A stretch of DNA of 64,000 nt from assembly GCA_963754045.1 (NCBI GenBank), contig CAVWEN010000003.1, positions 645,414-709,413 of the forward strand, in the 5' to 3' direction. Numbering within the stretch: the first letter of the stretch is position 1; every line of letters begins with the position of its first letter. The DNA is from JALZKA01 sp963754045 (GTDB taxonomy: Bacteria; Actinomycetota; Thermoleophilia; Solirubrobacterales; 70-9). The notes beneath the pieces are model-generated. The model saw only the letters and a list, made by a program, of their open reading frames with translations, ran no database searches and was not told the DNA's origin. A program made the position numbers and the translations under genes. This document shows, in pieces, positions 36,286 to 45,651 of this stretch.

Positions 36286-39203
36286 CGCCTTCTCCCGTGC
36301 TTTCGACGCTTGTGTTGTTGCTTTTTGCGCTGGCGGCGCCTTTCGCGCTCGGCTCGCGCCGCGTCGCCGGCCCCTGCTTCGGCGCCCTGATCGGAGCCCA
36401 CGACCGGATCGCCGGCCTCGGGCTCAGCCAGCGCCGTCGTCTCCGGCGCACCGGTCGGCACGGCCGCATCAGAAGCGTCGGCGGGCACCTCTTTTTGAGC
36501 CGGGGGAGCACCGGAGACGAGCTTGACGTCGCCCTCGCCGTCGCCGCCGTGACCCTCGATCCGGGCCACGACGTTGTCCTCCGGAAAGACGGGGACGTAG
36601 CCCATCGCAGCCTCGATCGCCTGGCGGCGGGACCGGTATTGCGGCTCGCGCTCCTTCCACTCTGTGAGCACCGGCCCGGCGATGAAGATCGACGAGTAGG
36701 TACCGGATGCAATTCCAATAATCATCGCAAGCGCGAAGCCGCGGAGGGTCTCGTCGCCGAAGATGAGCAGCATCGTCAGCAGGAAGACCGTCGAGAGGCC
36801 GGTGATGAGCGACCGGGTCAGTACCTCGCTCATCGAGCGATTCACGATCTGCGTGAATGCCGCGCGCGGCATTCGCGGAACATTCTCGCGGATGCGGTCG
36901 AACACAATGATCGTGTCGTACATCGAGTAACCCAGGATCGTCAGGAACGCGGCGACCGTCGCAGAGTTCACCTCGAATCCGAGCAGGGCGTACAAGCCGC
37001 CGGTGATCAGGATGTCGTGCACCAAAGCGATCAGAACCGGAATCGCGTATTTCGCCTCGAAACGGATGGCCACGTAGATCGTGATCACCAGCAGCGAGAA
37101 GATCAGCGCGACAACCGCGCTCTTGGCGACCTGAGCGCCGAAGGTCGGCCCAATCGAGGTGTTTTGGAAGCCCTCGTCGCCTCCCTCGAGGCCGAACGTG
37201 TCAGTGAGAACGGTTTGAACCTGAGCCGCGTCGTCGGGCGGGAACTCCGCCTGGACCTGGATCACGTTGGAGCCGAACTCTTCGTCTGTGACCGACTGGA
37301 TCTCAGCGCTGCCGGAGTTCTCGATGCCCGCGTCGTCGAGAGCCGTGCGAATCTCGTCGGCGCTGGCCTCCTGTGCCAGGGCCGCCTTGATCCGGGTGCC
37401 CGACTCGAAGTCGATGCCGAGGTCGAGCTGCTTGGTCGCGAAAGCGACAGCGCCAATCGCGAGGATGATCCCCGAAGCTGAGAAGAAATATCGCGACAGG
37501 CCCGTGAAGTCGAACGCCCAGCCGCCCCCTTCCTCACTGGCGCCCAGGAAGCGCGGTGAGCGCAGGAACTTCGCGCGCCCGAGCACCGCGAGAACAGCCT
37601 GGGTGAACAGGACCGCGGTGAAGAGGGAGACCACGGTGCCGATGCCCAGGGTGAAGGCGAAACCCTTGACACCGGCCGTCGCCAGGACGAAGAGGATGAA
37701 CGCGGTGAGCAGGGTGATGACGTTGGCGTCGATGATCGTCGCGATGCCCTTGCGGTAGCCCTGCGAGATCGCCGAGAGCATCGATCGCCCGGCTCTAGCC
37801 TCCTCCTTGATGCGCTCGAAAATGACGATGTTCGAGTCGGCCGCAACACCGATCGTGAGGATCAGGCCCGCGATGCCCGGCAGCGTCAGCGTGATTCCGA
37901 GCAGCTTGATCATCGCCAGGAAGAAGATCGCGTAGACGAACAGGCCCAACGCCGCGACCGCGCCGAGGAAGCGGTAATAGGAGAGCAGGAACAGCAGGAC
38001 GAGGAAGAGGCCCGCTAGCCCGGCCAGGATCGCGTCGTCGAGCGCGGCCTTACCGAGGGTTCCTGAGACGGTTCCCTGACTGATCAGGGCGAGGTCGATC
38101 GGCAGGGCGCCGATGCGCAAGATTTCGGCAAGGTCCTGCGCCTCCTGAAGAGTGAAATCACCCGAGATCTGGGCACCCGTGCGACCGTCGATCCCGTCCG
38201 GGTTCTCGAGGAAGTTGATAATCGGACGTGACTGGATCTCGTTGTCGAGCACGATCGCGAACGTGTCGGAGAGCTCTGCCGCCTGCTCGACGGTGGTCAC
38301 GCCGATCGATTCGGGCTTGCTGGCCGCGCGCTCCGCGATCCGGCGGGTGACCGCCTGGAACCCCTCCCGGCCCTTGTCGGTGAAGTCGTTGGTGATGATC
38401 GGTGCGTTGGAGCCCGGTTCGAAGTTCTGCTCCGGGTTGGTGATGTCGTCACCGGTCAGCTCAGGGCGATCCTGGAGCACATACCAGCCCCGCGGGGTCG
38501 TCTCGGACTCGTCGATCTCGGTCGTCGTCGGGTCGTCGGGCGGCGGCTCCTCGCGCACGACGACGGAGCCCTGGGGCACCTGCTCAATCATGGCTCCGTC
38601 CGGCTGACGCTGATCCGGGAACCGCAAGAACAGGTCGTCGCGGCTGGGAGAGGGGCCGGCCAGGAGCTCGAGCGTGTTCTCGTCGAAGAGATAGAACGAC
38701 GGACCGTTCGTTGAACAGAGCTTTTCGCCCTTCGCGTTCTCGGCGCATCCCGGGTCTCGTTCCCCAGCCGCCCGAACCGCGTCGATCAACCTGTTGTACG
38801 GGCGCTCTTCGGCGGCATCCAGCTCCGGGTTTTGCGGGATGACGTTGCGCTCGAAGTCGTAGTAGAAGAGGCGCGAGGTCTTGCCGACCTGATCGATTGC
38901 GTCCTGAGCGTTCTGCACGTCGGGGAGGCCGACGGAGATCTGCTGCTCGCCGACCCGTGAGATCTCGGGTTCGGAGACACCGAGGGCGTCCACGCGGTCG
39001 CGGATGTTGTCGATCGCGCGATCGATGTCGTCCGCTTCGATGTTCGGATTCTGCGGCGTCGGCCGCGCCTCGTAGACGAGTTCGGTGCCGCCCTGGATGT
39101 CGATGCCGAGTCGGGTCGGCTTGTTGAAGATCGCCAAAACCGAGCCGACGATCAGCGCCAGCACAAGGCCGAGGATGATCAGGTTGCGGCGGCGACTACC
39201 CAT
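36282..39203 (-). CDS. secDF: Fused SecD-SecF protein-export subunit
   Basis: A 973-residue fusion of SecD and SecF, which use the proton gradient to pull exported proteins across the membrane. The SecD half starts with a membrane helix and LGIDIQGGTELVYEA, has a large extracytoplasmic P1 domain, and the TM4-6 motif VAADSNIVIFERIKEEARAG. The SecF half starts near residue 590 with LGIDFESGTRIKAAL and has ILGYSMYDTIIVFDRIREN. A 130-residue cytoplasmic tail follows, acidic-alanine rich and then strongly basic (RRRQRKKQQHKRRKHGRRR). It overlaps the small membrane gene by 4 nt. yajC is not seen next to it. Confidence 0.96.
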   Translation of the reverse strand: MGSRRRNLIILGLVLALIVGSVLAIFNKPTRLGIDIQGGTELVYEARPTPQNPNIEADDIDRAIDNIRDRVDALGVSEPEISRVGEQQISVGLPDVQNAQDAIDQVGKTSRLFYYDFERNVIPQNPELDAAEERPYNRLIDAVRAAGERDPGCAENAKGEKLCSTNGPSFYLFDENTLELLAGPSPSRDDLFLRFPDQRQPDGAMIEQVPQGSVVVREEPPPDDPTTTEIDESETTPRGWYVLQDRPELTGDDITNPEQNFEPGSNAPIITNDFTDKGREGFQAVTRRIAERAASKPESIGVTTVEQAAELSDTFAIVLDNEIQSRPIINFLENPDGIDGRTGAQISGDFTLQEAQDLAEILRIGALPIDLALISQGTVSGTLGKAALDDAILAGLAGLFLVLLFLLSYYRFLGAVAALGLFVYAIFFLAMIKLLGITLTLPGIAGLILTIGVAADSNIVIFERIKEEARAGRSMLSAISQGYRKGIATIIDANVITLLTAFILFVLATAGVKGFAFTLGIGTVVSLFTAVLFTQAVLAVLGRAKFLRSPRFLGASEEGGGWAFDFTGLSRYFFSASGIILAIGAVAFATKQLDLGIDFESGTRIKAALAQEASADEIRTALDDAGIENSGSAEIQSVTDEEFGSNVIQVQAEFPPDDAAQVQTVLTDTFGLEGGDEGFQNTSIGPTFGAQVAKSAVVALIFSLLVITIYVAIRFEAKYAIPVLIALVHDILITGGLYALLGFEVNSATVAAFLTILGYSMYDTIIVFDRIRENVPRMPRAAFTQIVNRSMSEVLTRSLITGLSTVFLLTMLLIFGDETLRGFALAMIIGIASGTYSSIFIAGPVLTEWKEREPQYRSRRQAIEAAMGYVPVFPEDNVVARIEGHGGDGEGDVKLVSGAPPAQKEVPADASDAAVPTGAPETTALAEPEAGDPVVGSDQGAEAGAGDAARAERERRRQRKKQQHKRRKHGRRR

Positions 39204-39233
39204 TGCGATGCGGTGCCCGGCGGCGCCAGACTC

Positions 39234-39707
39234 CTACTGGGGGGTCAGGACAAGCAGCAGGCCGCCGTCGTCGTCGTAGGCGGGAAAGACGTCTGCCACG
39301 GCCTCGGCGGGCATGTCGCCCTCGGCGTTCACCCTGACCTTCTTGCCAAGCGAGCGCACACCCCACTCGAGCGTCGTCTCGATCGGGTCGCTGCCGTTCT
39401 CGCTCTTGGCGGGCTTCTCGGCCAGCTCCGACCAGACGAGACCCAGCACGTCCTTGACCGAGCGCCCGATGACCTCCTCGTCCTTCAGCCCGGTCAGCTC
39501 GAAGCCGCCGCGCCCCACGTCGAGTACACGGCCCTTCCCATCGCAGGTGAAGAACGCAGCGTCGGGCGCGGGGTAATAGTCGTCGAGCAGCTCGAAGAGA
39601 AAGCCGAAGCCACACTTTGCGCAGCCCTTCGGACGGCCGCTGAATCCCGCCGTTCGCTCCGAGCTGAGCTCCCTGTTGCCGCAGTTTGGACAGATGAAGT
39701 AGGGCAC
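39234..39707 (-). CDS. Zinc-ribbon and PAS-domain protein
   Basis: A 157-residue cytoplasmic protein. The N-terminus CPNCGNRE with a second pair CAKCGFGF makes a four-cysteine zinc ribbon. Residues about 40-100 look like a small PAS domain (APDAAFFTCDGKGRVLDVGR, GFELTGLKDEEVIGRSVKDV). The C-terminal part (KKVRVNAEGDMPAEAVADV) is unassigned. There is no output domain, so it may sense a signal and pass it on by protein contact. It stands alone between secDF and ruvB on the same strand. Confidence 0.8.
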   Translation of the reverse strand: MPYFICPNCGNRELSSERTAGFSGRPKGCAKCGFGFLFELLDDYYPAPDAAFFTCDGKGRVLDVGRGGFELTGLKDEEVIGRSVKDVLGLVWSELAEKPAKSENGSDPIETTLEWGVRSLGKKVRVNAEGDMPAEAVADVFPAYDDDGGLLLVLTPQ

Positions 39708-39773
39708 CCTGCGGCAAGCCTAGCGATGGTCGCCCAAACGGCGGCTCAGTCACAAACCAGGCATTCAACCCGG

Positions 39774-40937
39774 CTAGAAGAGGGTGGCCGCACCCTCGGG
39801 AACCGGGATCCCCAGGTGGCCGTAGCCGCGCTCGGTAAGCACTCGCCCGCGCGGCGTGCGCTTGATCAGCCCCTGCTGGAGCAGGTAGGGCTCGTAGACG
39901 TCTTCGATCGTGTCGGACTCCTCGTCGATCGCGGCCGAGAGCGTTGAGAGACCGACCGGCCCACCGGCGAACTTCTCAGCGATCGTGCCGATGATCAGGC
40001 GGTCGTGCCGATCGAGACCCGCTTCGTCCACCTCGAGCAGCTCCAGGGCCTCGGTTGCGACGGCGCCGGTCACGATTCCGCCACCTCGTACCTCGGCGAA
40101 GTCCCGAACGCGCTTCAGCAGGCGGTTGGCTACGCGCGGTGTGCCCCTGGCGCGCTCCGAGATCGCGATCTCGCCCGCCACCTCGACCTCGATTCCCAGG
40201 ATTCCGGCCGACCGGCGAACGATCCGGGCGAGGTCCACCGCCTCGTAGTGCTCGAGCCGGTGTGTCACGCCGAAGCGATCGTGCAGCGGCTTCGACAGTA
40301 GGCCCGCGCGGGTCGTGGCGCCAATCAGGGTGAAGGGCGGCAGGTCGAGCGTGATGGTGCGTGCGCCAGGCCCCTGTCCGAGCACCATGGGCAGCCGCCC
40401 ATCCTCCATCGCCGGGTAGAGCGTTTCCTCGATCGCCGGATTCAGGCGGTGGATCTCGTCGATGAAGAAGACCGAGTTGGGCTCGAGCGAGCTGAGGAAT
40501 GCGGCGACGTCGCCCTTGCGCTCCAGGGCCGGGGCGGCCGTCGAAACCATCGATGTACCCAGCTCGGCGGCGACGATGTGCGCGAGCGAAGTCTTGCCGA
40601 GTCCGGGTGGACCTGAGAGCAGGACGTGGTCGAGCGGCTCACCGCGCCTGCGCGCAGCCTCGATGAAGACCGACAGCTGGCTCGTCACCTGCCGCTGGGC
40701 GACGAAGTCGGCGAGCTTCGTCGGCCGCAGCGAGCGGTCGAGGTCGTCGTCCGGGTCGCCCGCTCGAGCCCCAGCCATCTCCACCGGGGCCGGCCCGGCG
40801 CTCGTGCGCCGCAGGCTCAGCTCGGCCGCCGCTGCCGCCTCGATCGACGGGTCCGGGATAACTCCCTCGCCAGGAGGGGCCATACCAATCTCGTGGCGTT
40901 CGCCGCTCATCGGTTCCTTTTCGGAGCGATCGCTCAT
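39774..40937 (-). CDS. ruvB: Holliday junction branch migration helicase RuvB
   Basis: A 387-residue AAA+ motor. Walker A is GPPGLGKTSLAHIVA (about residues 109-120), Walker B is VFFIDEIHRL, sensor motifs include LIGATTRAG, and the C-terminal winged helix ends RTPRGRVLTERGYGHLG. The first 65 residues are an extension before the conserved RSLRPTKLADFVAQ. The ATG at 40937 overlaps the ruvA stop by 4 nt. A start at 40778 (MAGARAGDPDD) would give a more typical length, but its putative Shine-Dalgarno abuts the codon. Confidence 0.96.
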   Translation of the reverse strand: MSDRSEKEPMSGERHEIGMAPPGEGVIPDPSIEAAAAAELSLRRTSAGPAPVEMAGARAGDPDDDLDRSLRPTKLADFVAQRQVTSQLSVFIEAARRRGEPLDHVLLSGPPGLGKTSLAHIVAAELGTSMVSTAAPALERKGDVAAFLSSLEPNSVFFIDEIHRLNPAIEETLYPAMEDGRLPMVLGQGPGARTITLDLPPFTLIGATTRAGLLSKPLHDRFGVTHRLEHYEAVDLARIVRRSAGILGIEVEVAGEIAISERARGTPRVANRLLKRVRDFAEVRGGGIVTGAVATEALELLEVDEAGLDRHDRLIIGTIAEKFAGGPVGLSTLSAAIDEESDTIEDVYEPYLLQQGLIKRTPRGRVLTERGYGHLGIPVPEGAATLF

Positions 40938-41530
40938 CGCGGCGCGTTCGCATCGGCGGCCTTGCGCAGCGCAATCCCAATCAGGTCCTCGGGGCTTTCA
41001 CCCTCTGCCCCGTCGAGCAGTCGGTCGGCCTCAACGATCGAGTAACCGAGATTCACGAGCCCGTCGCGCGCCAGAACCCACGGCTCAGCGCTGGCGCCCG
41101 CCACGCTCGCACCCTCCTCCGCAAGGTCGCCGGCAATCTTGTCTCGAAGCTCGACGATGACCCTCTCGGCCGTCCGTTTGCCGATCCCCGGGACGGCCTG
41201 GAAACGCTTGTGGTCGCCCAACGCGATCGCTCTCTGCAGCTCGCGCGGCGCGCCTCCGGAGAGGATCGCCATCGCCACCTTGGGGCCGACACCCGACACG
41301 GAGGTGAGCGCGAGAAACAGATCGCGCTCCTCCTCGTTCGCGAAGCCGTAGAGCGTCATCGCGTCGTCGCGCACGACCATTTGGGCGTGGAGCGTCGCCT
41401 GCTTGCCGTGCGCAGGGACCGCTTTCAGGGTCTCCGCGGAGACGTTCAGGTGGTAGCCGATACCACCCGCCTCGATCACCACATGATCGGGTCGCCGCAC
41501 GAGCACCTCTCCTCGCACCGAGGCGATCAT
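40934..41530 (-). CDS. ruvA: Holliday junction DNA helicase subunit RuvA
   Basis: A 198-residue RuvA. The OB-fold start is MIASVRGEVLVRRPDHVVIE, and two helix-hairpin-helix motifs follow: TSVSGVGPKVAMAILSG and QAVPGIGKRTAERVIVEL. The C-terminal domain that contacts RuvB is the last 50 residues. The ATG at 41530 overlaps the ruvC stop by 4 nt; the upstream open frame is not RuvA. The order ruvC-ruvA-ruvB is the common one. Confidence 0.96.
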   Translation of the reverse strand: MIASVRGEVLVRRPDHVVIEAGGIGYHLNVSAETLKAVPAHGKQATLHAQMVVRDDAMTLYGFANEEERDLFLALTSVSGVGPKVAMAILSGGAPRELQRAIALGDHKRFQAVPGIGKRTAERVIVELRDKIAGDLAEEGASVAGASAEPWVLARDGLVNLGYSIVEADRLLDGAEGESPEDLIGIALRKAADANAPR

Positions 41531-42027
41531 GAGGCCGCTGCCACCACTGCCTCGGTCTTGGCGTGGCCGGCGTGGCAGATCGCGACTGCGAGGGCGTCGG
41601 CGGCATGGTCGGACTCCGGAGGGGAAGGCAGGCCGAGCAGGCTCCCGACCATGTGCTGTACCTGGGCCTTCGCTGCAGCGCCAGATCCGCACACCGCCAT
41701 CTTCACGGCCTGCGGCGTGTAGTCGAAGCAGGCAATCCCGTGCTGCGCCGCTGCGAGCATCGCGACGCCTCGCGCCTGACCCACTCCCATCGCCGAGCGG
41801 ACGTTTCGGCCGAAGTACAGATCCTCGAGCGCGACGGCGGCGGGCTGGTGCCACTCGATGAGTTCAGCCAGCGCCGTGTGGATGCGGCTCAGACGGCGCT
41901 CCGGGCTCAGCTCTGGTGAGGATTCGATGACGCCCCCGTCGATCGCGCTCATCGATTGTCCGCCCACGCGCACGACGCCAAAACCGGTGTTGGCCACACC
42001 GGGGTCTATGCCCATGACCACGATCAT
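41527..42027 (-). CDS. ruvC: Crossover junction endodeoxyribonuclease RuvC
   Basis: A 166-residue Holliday junction resolvase. The acidic active-site residues are in VMGIDPGVANTGFG, VALEDLYFGRN and PESDHAADALAVAICH. Length is normal. It is first of the ruvCAB operon, 113 nt after the YebC gene, and overlaps ruvA by 4 nt. Confidence 0.96.
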   Translation of the reverse strand: MIVVMGIDPGVANTGFGVVRVGGQSMSAIDGGVIESSPELSPERRLSRIHTALAELIEWHQPAAVALEDLYFGRNVRSAMGVGQARGVAMLAAAQHGIACFDYTPQAVKMAVCGSGAAAKAQVQHMVGSLLGLPSPPESDHAADALAVAICHAGHAKTEAVVAAAS

Positions 42028-42140
42028 GGTTATGGATTCTCGCCCGCGCCCCGGATGCCTCCCGACTCCGAGGCTGAGGGCGCAGCCGGAAGACGAGGCC
42101 GTGGCGTCGCTGAGGCGCCCTAATACAGCCCTGCAAAGCC

Positions 42141-42887
42141 CTATTCGAGCTCGGCCAGCAGGCTCGCGTCGATATCGAAGTTCGCGTGGACCTCGTCCAC
42201 GTCGTCGTGGTCGTCGAGCGCGTCGATCAGCTTCAGTAGCCGCCTAGCCTCCGCGGCGTCACCGATCTCGACGACCGACCTCGGCTCCATAGAGAGTTCG
42301 GAGGAGGTGATCAATACCCCCTCGGCCTCCAAGGCCTCGCGCACCGCCGCCAGCGAGCGGGGCTCCGCCGTGACCCTGAGGGTGTCGTCATCGGCCACGA
42401 CATCCTCTGCCCCGGCGTCGATTGCGACGATCAGGTCGTCCTCGCCGTAACGTCCGCCGTCGACCAGTACCACACCCTTGTTCTCGAACTGCCAGGCGAC
42501 GGATCCCGGTTCGCCAAGGCTGCCGCCGTGACGATCGAATGCATGACGTACCTCCGATCCCGTGCGGTTGCGATTGTCGGTGAGTGCATTAACAAGGACC
42601 GCCGCTCCACCGGGCCCGTAGCCCTCGTAGAGCACTCGCTCGATTTCGCCCGCGTCACCCTCGCCGGTGCCGCGGTCGATCGCCCTCTGGATGTTGTCCT
42701 TGGGCATCGAATAGCCCTTGGCCTTTTCCACGGCGGCCGCAAGCGTGTAGTTGCCATCGAGGTCTCCCCCACCCTCACGCGCCGCCACGGTGATCGCCCG
42801 CGCGAGCTTCGTGAAGAGCTGCCCGCGCTTGGCGTCCGTGGCGGCCTTCTTGTGCTTGATCGAGGCCCATTTCGAATGCCCGGCCAT
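42141..42887 (-). CDS. YebC/PmpR-family (TACO1-like) protein
   Basis: A 248-residue member of the YebC family. The signature MAGHSKWASIKHKKAATDAK and GRGTGEGDAG-like loop (AIDRGTGEGDAGEIERV) are clear, as is GYGPGGAAVLVNALTDNRNR. Family members have been described both as transcription regulators and as factors helping ribosomes through difficult sequences, so the precise role is open. Its place immediately upstream of ruvC is conserved in many bacteria. Confidence 0.94.
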   Translation of the reverse strand: MAGHSKWASIKHKKAATDAKRGQLFTKLARAITVAAREGGGDLDGNYTLAAAVEKAKGYSMPKDNIQRAIDRGTGEGDAGEIERVLYEGYGPGGAAVLVNALTDNRNRTGSEVRHAFDRHGGSLGEPGSVAWQFENKGVVLVDGGRYGEDDLIVAIDAGAEDVVADDDTLRVTAEPRSLAAVREALEAEGVLITSSELSMEPRSVVEIGDAAEARRLLKLIDALDDHDDVDEVHANFDIDASLLAELE

Positions 42888-43032
42888 ACGGTGCGGAGTC
42901 TACGAATCCAAGCGTCGCAACTTTTCCGCGCGACCTGTGTTCTCCGACTACACGTGGGGATGCCACGGGAGCCGTGACTGGGCAAGGTGGCCGGGTCGCG
43001 GCTCTCTCATTTAGAACGGCGTCAGACCCCGT
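42888..43032. other. Intergenic region between the aminopeptidase and YebC genes
   Basis: About 145 nt without a gene. It presumably carries the promoter of yebC-ruvCAB on the minus strand. No strong terminator with a T tract is visible after the aminopeptidase stop. Confidence 0.5.
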
Positions 43033-44136
43033 CTAGATCAGGAAGCGTCCATTTTCCTGAAACGGCTTGCCGTCCACCTCGATCCTGCCGCCGCGACGCA
43101 GGTCGCAGACAAGATCCGTATGCACGGCGCTGTCGTTCTTTCCGCCGCTCTCGGGGTAGCTGGCGCCGACCGCCATATGGACGGTGCCGCCGATCTTCTC
43201 GTCGAGCAAGACGTCACGAGTACCGCGGTCGATCCGGTAGTTGGTCCCGATCCCCAGTTCGCCGAGCGAGCGGGCGCCCACGTCGGTGTCGATGAGGGAA
43301 ATCAGGAACTCCTCGCCGCGCTCGGCCGTGGCATCAACGATCCGGCCGGCGTCGAAGCGCAACCGCACGCCCGCGATCTCGCGGCCGCCGACCATGGTCG
43401 GGAGAGCGAACGTCACCTCGCCCTCGACCGAGTCCTCGACCGGGCCGGTGAAGAACTCGCCATCGGGCATGTTGCGATCACCAAAGCACGGGATGAACGT
43501 CCGACCTTCAATTCCGAGCTTGATGTCCGTCCCAGGCCCCGTCACCCGCACCTCGGAATGGCCTTCGATCCAATCGGCAAGGCGCCGCGTCTCCTCCGAC
43601 GTGCGCTTCCAGGCATCGAGCGGGTCGGCCTCGTCGGCCAGGCACGCGCCGAAGTAGAAGTCTTCGAAGTCGACCAGGCTCATCTCGGCATCGGAGGCAT
43701 AGGCGTTGGTCGGGAAGATCGTGTAGACCCATCGGTGCTCACCGGCGGCCGAGCGCTCCATCATCCGCTCCATCAGTGGCTTCGTCGCGGCCTGACGCTT
43801 GGACTGCCGCTTCGGATCGGCTCCCGAGAGCCCACGCGTGTTGGTGTCGGCGCCGATCGCAATTCGGCAGATCGCGCTCTCGCTCGCCCACCGCGCCAGC
43901 GGCGAGACCCATTCGAGCTGCTGGTCGGTCGCATCCCGAAAGAAGGCCTCCGACTGTCCCTCGAAGATCATCGCCACCAACGGCTGGCCGCCCGCGGCGA
44001 GCACCTGCTCGTAGACCGCGGCGATTAGTGGCTCAGCCGCAGTCGGACCCTCGATCAGACAGCTCTCCCCTTCGGTGACCCGGGTCGAGTAGTTGACGAG
44101 AATCTTCGCCAGGTTTTCAACTCGGGGGTCTCGCAA
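43033..44136 (-). CDS. M29-family aminopeptidase (AmpS/PepS type)
   Basis: A 367-residue metallopeptidase of the thermophilic aminopeptidase (M29) family, which removes N-terminal residues from peptides using two metal ions. Typical segments are GQPLVAMIFEG, IGADTNTRGLSGADPKRQ, FGDRNMPDGEFFTGPVEDS with metal-binding Glu, ELGIGTNY and GTVHMAVGASYPESGGKNDS then AVHTDLVCD. The start is taken as the TTG at 44136 (MRDPRVENLAKILVNYS) because a TAGGAG Shine-Dalgarno lies 4-5 nt before it and it falls 7 nt after the pdxT stop; the ATG at 44184 would overlap pdxT by 41 nt. Confidence 0.92.
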   Translation of the reverse strand: MRDPRVENLAKILVNYSTRVTEGESCLIEGPTAAEPLIAAVYEQVLAAGGQPLVAMIFEGQSEAFFRDATDQQLEWVSPLARWASESAICRIAIGADTNTRGLSGADPKRQSKRQAATKPLMERMMERSAAGEHRWVYTIFPTNAYASDAEMSLVDFEDFYFGACLADEADPLDAWKRTSEETRRLADWIEGHSEVRVTGPGTDIKLGIEGRTFIPCFGDRNMPDGEFFTGPVEDSVEGEVTFALPTMVGGREIAGVRLRFDAGRIVDATAERGEEFLISLIDTDVGARSLGELGIGTNYRIDRGTRDVLLDEKIGGTVHMAVGASYPESGGKNDSAVHTDLVCDLRRGGRIEVDGKPFQENGRFLI

Positions 44137-44143
44137 GGTGCTC

Positions 44144-44752
44144 CTAAGCCTCGTGGTGGGACGACGCGGTTCCGGCGCGTTCACGCGCCGTCGTCGCCAT
44201 TGCCATCAGTAGCGCGTGCAATCTCGGATCGTCGGCAAGCTCTGGGTGAAACGCGCACGCCAGCACCGTGTCGTCCCGCACGACGACCGGATGGCCCTCG
44301 ACCTCGGCGAGTACCTCGACACCCTCGCCATGGCGCTCGATCCAGGGAGCTCGGATGAACACTGCCCGCATCGGCTCCGGGCCGGTTCCCTCGATTCGGA
44401 GGTCCGTCTCGAAGCTGGCGATCTGGCGGCCGAAGGCGTTGCGACGCGCGGTCGCGTCGAGCAGCCCGAGGTGATTGCTGGCGCAGACGATCAACCCCGC
44501 GCAGGTGCCGAGGATCGGGCGACCGGCAGCGTGATGCTCGCGGATCGCCGGCTCCAGCCCGTCGCGCTCGATCGCCTTGGCGATCGTCGTCGACTCACCG
44601 CCCGGAATCACCAGAGCGTCGAGTGCCGAGATCTCGGCGGGGGTACGCACCTCGGCAGCGTCGGCACCAAGCTGGACAAGGATCGCGATGTGCGCGGCGA
44701 AGTCGCCCTGGCTGGCGAGGACGCCGGCGCGCAGGGGGCGCTCAGGCGCCAC
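44144..44752 (-). CDS. pdxT: Pyridoxal 5'-phosphate synthase glutaminase subunit
   Basis: A 202-residue class I-type glutaminase that feeds ammonia to PdxS. Motifs are VLASQGDFAAH, VIPGGESTTIAK, the nucleophile GTCAGLIVCA, FIRAPWIERHG and the His/Glu pair CAFHPELADD. The GTG at 44752 overlaps the pdxS stop by 11 nt; the open frame continues further up inside pdxS without meaning. The gene ends 7 nt before the M29 aminopeptidase start. Confidence 0.95.
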   Translation of the reverse strand: MAPERPLRAGVLASQGDFAAHIAILVQLGADAAEVRTPAEISALDALVIPGGESTTIAKAIERDGLEPAIREHHAAGRPILGTCAGLIVCASNHLGLLDATARRNAFGRQIASFETDLRIEGTGPEPMRAVFIRAPWIERHGEGVEVLAEVEGHPVVVRDDTVLACAFHPELADDPRLHALLMAMATTARERAGTASSHHEA

Positions 44753-45629
44753 GGTGCTGGAGCAGAGCCCCCTCGGCCTCGAGCTCGGCGATGTCGTCGC
44801 CACGCATTGCCTCGCCGAGATCCATCGAGGCCGCGGCGACCCGCGCCGGGTCCGCGAAATGCGTGGTCGCCTCCACGATCGCCCGCGCGCGGCGTTCGGG
44901 ATCTGAAGACTTGAAGATGCCTGAACCAACGAAGTTGCCCTGCGCGCCGAGTTGCATCGTCAGCGAAGCGTCCGCCGGAGTGGCGATGCCACCGGCACAA
45001 AACAGCGGCACCGGCAGGGCGCCAGCCGCGGCCACGTCAGCGACAACGTCGAGCGGGGCCCGAAGTTCTTTGGCCATGGCGGGCAGTTCGGCGCGATCGA
45101 GCGTTTGCAGGCGCTTGATCCCGCCAACGATGTCGCGCAGGTGCCGCACCGCCTCAACGATGTTGCCGGTTCCGGCCTCGCCCTTCGAGCGGATCATCGC
45201 GGCGCCCTCGGCGATGCGACGCAGCGCCTCACCCAGGTTCGTCGCCCCGCAGACGAACGGGATCTCGAAGTGATGCTTGTCGATGTGGTTGGCCTCGTCG
45301 GCCGGGGTGAGGACCTCGGACTCGTCGATGTAGTCCACCTCGAGAGCCTCAAGCACCTGCGCCTCGGCGAAATGGCCGATCCTTGCCTTGGCCATCACGG
45401 GGATACTCACCGCCGCCTGGATGCCCTTGATCATCTGCGGATCGCTCATGCGGGCGACGCCACCGTCGCGGCGGATGTCGGCCGGGACGCGCTCCAGCGC
45501 CATCACGGCCACGGCGCCGGCGTCCTCGGCGACCTTGGCCTCATCGGGCGTGACCACGTCCATGATCACGCCGCCTTTGAGCATCTCGGCGAGGCCGCTT
45601 TTCACCCGAAATGTCGCCCGTTCGGCCAT
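44742..45629 (-). CDS. pdxS: Pyridoxal 5'-phosphate synthase subunit PdxS
   Basis: A 295-residue barrel enzyme that builds PLP from ribose 5-phosphate, glyceraldehyde 3-phosphate and ammonia. The sequence GLAEMLKGGVIMDVVTPDEA is followed by active-site lysines in VMAKARIGHFAEAQVLEAL and in RSKGEAGTGNIVEAVRH, and VPLFCAGGIATPADA. The start ATG at 45629 is 22 nt downstream of the RpiR regulator. It forms the DXP-independent PLP pathway with PdxT. Confidence 0.97.
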   Translation of the reverse strand: MAERATFRVKSGLAEMLKGGVIMDVVTPDEAKVAEDAGAVAVMALERVPADIRRDGGVARMSDPQMIKGIQAAVSIPVMAKARIGHFAEAQVLEALEVDYIDESEVLTPADEANHIDKHHFEIPFVCGATNLGEALRRIAEGAAMIRSKGEAGTGNIVEAVRHLRDIVGGIKRLQTLDRAELPAMAKELRAPLDVVADVAAAGALPVPLFCAGGIATPADASLTMQLGAQGNFVGSGIFKSSDPERRARAIVEATTHFADPARVAAASMDLGEAMRGDDIAELEAEGALLQHRGA

Positions 45630-45651
45630 TGCCGAACAGGATACGGGCTGC

